Origin: JAWLBR01 sp041687495
GTDB lineage: Bacteria; Bacillota; Limnochordia; DTU087; JAAYGB01
Length of the DNA: 24,796 nucleotides
Assembly: GCA_041687495.1 (NCBI GenBank)
Contig: JAWLBR010000044.1
Coordinates: forward strand, 1-24,796
Direction of reading: 5' to 3'
Of the stretch, positions 22,516 through 24,796 are shown piece by piece. Within the stretch, counting starts at the first letter, position 1, and every line of letters starts with the position of its first letter. Below the pieces are notes generated by a model. That model was not told the origin of the DNA, did no database searches, and saw only the letters and a list, made by a program, of their open reading frames with translations. Made by a program: the position numbers and the translations under genes.

Positions 22516-23073
22516 GTGATTTCAGTTAACGACCTCAGGACAGGAATGACCGTTGAACACGAAAACGACGTGTGGAGCGTAATCGAGTTTCTCCATGTCA
22601 AACCGGGTAAGGGGGCAGCTTTTGTCCGCACCAAGCTAAAGAGTGCCACTACCGGCTCTGTCCGAGAAGTAACCTTTCGGGCCGGTGAGAAAGTGAGTCG
22701 GGCCCACGTTGAGAGCAAACAGATGCAGTATCTGTACAGCTCTGGCGACGAGTACTTTTTTATGGACATAAATAGCTATGAGCAGCTGAGCCTTCCCGCA
22801 GATAAGCTGGGAGAGGCTCCCAAGTACATTAAGGAGAACATGGTCATCGGGATCCAATTCTACCAAGGCGATGCCATTGGTGTGGATCTTCCTACCTTCG
22901 TTGAGTTGGAGGTTACACAGACTGATCCCGGCATCAAAGGAGACACTGCAACCGGCGGATCCAAGCCCGCAACTATGGAGACTGGCTTGGTGGTCCAGGT
23001 GCCTCTATTTGTGAACACAGGAGACATCTTGCGCGTTGACACCCGCACCGGTGAATATCTGTCAAGGGCGTAG
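22516..23073 (+). CDS. efp: Translation elongation factor P
   Basis: EF-P relieves ribosome stalling at polyproline stretches. The 185-residue protein has three beta-barrel domains. The loop of domain I, HVKPGKGAAFVRTK (27-40), carries K32, which in B. subtilis receives a 5-aminopentanol group; the residue after PG is lysine, as in that type. The C-terminal LVVQVPLFVNTGDILRVDTRTGEY is typical. GTG 22516 follows GGGGG (22501-22505) by 10 bases. The 78-base gap after pepP holds a 6-bp hairpin (AGCTGC/GCAGCT, 22472-22489) without a T-run. No modification gene is in view. Confidence 0.97.
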   Translation: MISVNDLRTGMTVEHENDVWSVIEFLHVKPGKGAAFVRTKLKSATTGSVREVTFRAGEKVSRAHVESKQMQYLYSSGDEYFFMDINSYEQLSLPADKLGEAPKYIKENMVIGIQFYQGDAIGVDLPTFVELEVTQTDPGIKGDTATGGSKPATMETGLVVQVPLFVNTGDILRVDTRTGEYLSRA

Positions 23074-23159
23074 GAGATACTACTATTGGTTGGGATGCCT
23101 GGGGTTGAATGGTAAAAATATCAGGCACTCCAGTACCCTAGTAAGAGGGAGTGACGGCG

Positions 23160-23582
23160 GTGGAGACTGTACAAGAAAAGCTGGCATATTTGCGAGGACT
23201 GATTGCAGGGGCCGAGTTCTTTGGCAAGGATCAGATGGCCAAGAATATCTGGAATCAACTGCTGGAAATCATCGATGATTTGGGGCAAGAGGTAGCAGAG
23301 CTCCGCATGGCTCAAGAAGATATGGAAGACTATGTCGATGCCATCGATGACGATTTGGCTGAGATTCAAGAGGATGTCTATGGCGATGATCTGTTGGAAA
23401 TGGATGAAGATGAGGGCTGGGTTGACTTGGTATGTCCCCATTGCGGTGACGAGCTCGAATATGACGATACAGATCTGATGGACGGTGACACGATTACTTG
23501 CTCCCACTGTGGCCGGGACGTGTATGTAGAGGAAATTGATCCCGATACTGAACTTGAAATGCACGGTGTTCAGGTCGACTAA
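23160..23582 (+). CDS. CD1247-type acidic zinc-ribbon protein, unknown function
   Basis: The 140-residue protein fits the Clostridia family I know by the CD1247 N-terminal domain. It begins METVQEKLAYLRGLIAGAEF, continues as a helical, very acidic segment (about 40-86, with EDMEDYVDAIDDDLAEIQED), and ends in a zinc ribbon with C92, C95, C114 and C117 (CPHC and CSHC). The first part may form a coiled coil. Its function is not established. AGAGGG (23144-23149) is 10 bases before GTG 23160; GTG 23151 is in frame but only 1 base from that site. It occupies the place of yqhV between efp and spoIIIAA, which suggests, but does not prove, a link to sporulation. A strong terminator follows. Confidence 0.85.
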   Translation: METVQEKLAYLRGLIAGAEFFGKDQMAKNIWNQLLEIIDDLGQEVAELRMAQEDMEDYVDAIDDDLAEIQEDVYGDDLLEMDEDEGWVDLVCPHCGDELEYDDTDLMDGDTITCSHCGRDVYVEEIDPDTELEMHGVQVD

Positions 23583-23622
23583 GCCAGGCTTTGCTAAGCT
23601 GAACCAACTAGGATATCTACCT

Positions 23623-23666
23623 ATGACAGAGTGGTTGAAATCTCTTCCACTCTGTCATTTATTTTT
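23623..23666 (+). terminator. Terminator before spoIIIAA
   Basis: ATGACAGAGTGG (23623-23634) pairs perfectly with CCACTCTGTCAT (23647-23658) around a 12-base loop and is followed by TTATTTTT. It isolates the spoIIIA operon from the genes upstream. So spoIIIAA needs a promoter within 23659-23695. CATATACAT (23675-23683) resembles a sigma-E -10 element, but I find no well-spaced -35. Confidence 0.92.
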
Positions 23667-23703
23667 AGGTGGTTCATATACATAGGACAAGGGGGAAAGA
23701 GTT

Positions 23704-24693
23704 GTGAAAGTCGTGGTTGGGAGTGGAACTCGGGCCGGTAGCGGCGAGACGGACAGGTTATGCTCTGGTTGGCCGCAGATATTAGCTATGCTCCCCGCAG
23801 GCCTGAAGCGGGTTTTGAGCCGAATTGATGCGCAGTTGGCGGCGAGCTTGACTGAAGTTCGCGTTAGGGCCGAACGTCCTTTGCAGGTAGTGGTCGGTGA
23901 GGCTTGCTTTTTCATTGGCAGCCACGGAGAGCGAGTCTCGGCTCACCAAGCCTATGTTCCCAGGATTGACGAATGCGTTGAGGCGCTGCAGCTCATGGGC
24001 CAGTGGTCTGTCTATGCCTTGGAGCATGAGATGCGAAGCGGCTATTTGACCCTGCCTGGAGGGCACCGGGTAGGATTTACCGGAGAGGCTGTCGTGGAAG
24101 GGAGCCAGGTCAGGCTGATTCGAAATGTGGCCGGTCTTAACATTCGTCTAGCTCGCCAGGTAACCGGGTGCGCCGCTGCAGTGGCGCAAGCAATGACTGC
24201 CGGATCTACCTTGCTGGACACTCTGATTGTGGGGCCACCCAACAGTGGGAAGACCACTCTAATCAGAGACCTAGCCCGAATCTTGGGGACAGGCGAGTCT
24301 GATTTACATATCCGTGGCTACAAAGTCGGTATTGTCGATGAACGGTCAGAAATTGCCGCTTGCCATAGTGGTATTCCCCAGTTTGATGTGGGACTGTCCA
24401 CGGATGTGCTTGACCGCTGTCCCAAGGCGGCGGGGATTCCAATGCTGATCAGGTCGATGTCCCCTGAGGTAATCATTACCGATGAGATTGGCAAAGAAGA
24501 GGATGTAGAGGCCGTTTATGATGCGGCGAGGTCGGGGGTTGCTTTGGTCAGTACCGCCCATGCCTGTAGCTTAGAGGAAGTGGGCAGAAGGCCAGTGGTT
24601 GACCGGCTGCTATCGGCAGCACTATTTCGACAGGTGGTTGTTCTCAGCTGCCGGCAGGGACCGGGCACCGTTGAGCAGGTCGCTACCCTGTAG
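23704..24693 (+). CDS. spoIIIAA: Stage III sporulation protein AA (SpoIIIAA)
   Basis: SpoIIIAA is a secretion-type ATPase thought to power the SpoIIIA-SpoIIQ channel joining mother cell and forespore during engulfment. The 329-residue protein has Walker A GPPNSGKTT (177-185) and Walker B VIITDEIG (256-263). Upstream are the family motifs EVRVRAERPL (51-60) and SGYLTLPGGHRVGFTG (112-127). It is about 20 residues longer than B. subtilis SpoIIIAA, mostly at the N-terminus (SGTRAGSGETDR). GTG 23704 follows GGGGG (23691-23695) by 8 bases. In B. subtilis this operon is transcribed by sigma-E. spoIIIAB follows after 74 bases, which hold nothing I can name. Confidence 0.95.
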   Translation: MKVVVGSGTRAGSGETDRLCSGWPQILAMLPAGLKRVLSRIDAQLAASLTEVRVRAERPLQVVVGEACFFIGSHGERVSAHQAYVPRIDECVEALQLMGQWSVYALEHEMRSGYLTLPGGHRVGFTGEAVVEGSQVRLIRNVAGLNIRLARQVTGCAAAVAQAMTAGSTLLDTLIVGPPNSGKTTLIRDLARILGTGESDLHIRGYKVGIVDERSEIAACHSGIPQFDVGLSTDVLDRCPKAAGIPMLIRSMSPEVIITDEIGKEEDVEAVYDAARSGVALVSTAHACSLEEVGRRPVVDRLLSAALFRQVVVLSCRQGPGTVEQVATL

Positions 24694-24767
24694 CCGGACC
24701 CAGCATGTCAAGGCGTTGTGAGCTACCTAGCTGGCACTAGTTGTCGATTGTGCAGGGAGGGACTGTT

Positions 24768-24796
24768 GTGAAATGGCTTGCTGCTCTACTGCTGGT
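24768..24796 (+). CDS. spoIIIAB: Start of stage III sporulation protein AB (partial)
   Basis: Only nine codons are inside the window: GTG, then KWLAALLL, a hydrophobic beginning that fits the N-terminal membrane anchor of SpoIIIAB. AGGGAGG stands 7 bases before the GTG. The name rests mainly on position directly after spoIIIAA. Confidence 0.65.

Noticed and set aside
1..24796. Mobile elements, CRISPR arrays, toxin-antitoxin or defence genes
   Set aside because: No transposase or integrase motif, no regularly spaced repeats, and nearly all coding space is explained by housekeeping or sporulation genes.

Overview
The window looks like ordinary core chromosome of a spore-forming member of the Bacillota (Firmicutes), probably a Clostridia-like or deeper-branching anaerobe. 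The evidence is an intact pro-sigma-K gene, spoIIIAA followed by the start of spoIIIAB, strong purine-rich ribosome binding sites, many GTG and TTG starts, and gene neighbourhoods that match, as I recall them, several Bacillus subtilis blocks (6S-yrvM-yrvN-cymR-yrvO; alaS-yrzL-yrrK-yrzB-yrrL-yrrO; yqeG-yqeH; yqhS-yqhT-efp-spoIIIA). The species cannot be named from the sequence. I found no transposase, phage gene, CRISPR array or tRNA.

Layout. (1) 1-2750: a probable 6S RNA with its own promoter and terminator, then tcdA (tRNA t6A cyclisation) and rarA (replication-fork AAA+ ATPase). (2) 2727-5270: a previously uncalled 57-codon membrane protein on the minus strand, then an Fe-S assembly operon: an IscR-like Rrf2 regulator, a cysteine desulfurase and an IscU scaffold, closed by a strong terminator. 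(3) 5340-7649: four membrane or envelope-associated genes (unknown single-pass protein, PRC-barrel protein, YtxH-like protein, AI-2E family transporter). (4) 7685-15039: alaS, ireB, an aldo/keto reductase fused to a two-cluster ferredoxin domain, ruvX, a DUF1292 gene, mltG and a U32-family tRNA hydroxylase. (5) 15067-17758: sigK with a sigma-K/sigma-E-type promoter, then yqeG and yqeH. (6) 17873-21299: a shikimate-pathway operon aroC-aroK-aroB-aroQ behind a candidate attenuator. (7) 21328-24796: pepP, efp, a CD1247-type zinc-ribbon protein, spoIIIAA and the first codons of spoIIIAB.

The genes serve tRNA maturation and charging, translation, Fe-S assembly, cell wall synthesis, aromatic amino acid supply and late sporulation. 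No new multi-gene defence or metabolic system stands out. The most interesting signals are at RNA level. In both rarA and pepP the Shine-Dalgarno sequence is separated from the start codon by a hairpin that, when folded, would bring the two to normal spacing. At sigK a small hairpin encloses the Shine-Dalgarno sequence. A terminator-like hairpin lies directly in front of aroC. All start choices, structures and promoters were read by eye.
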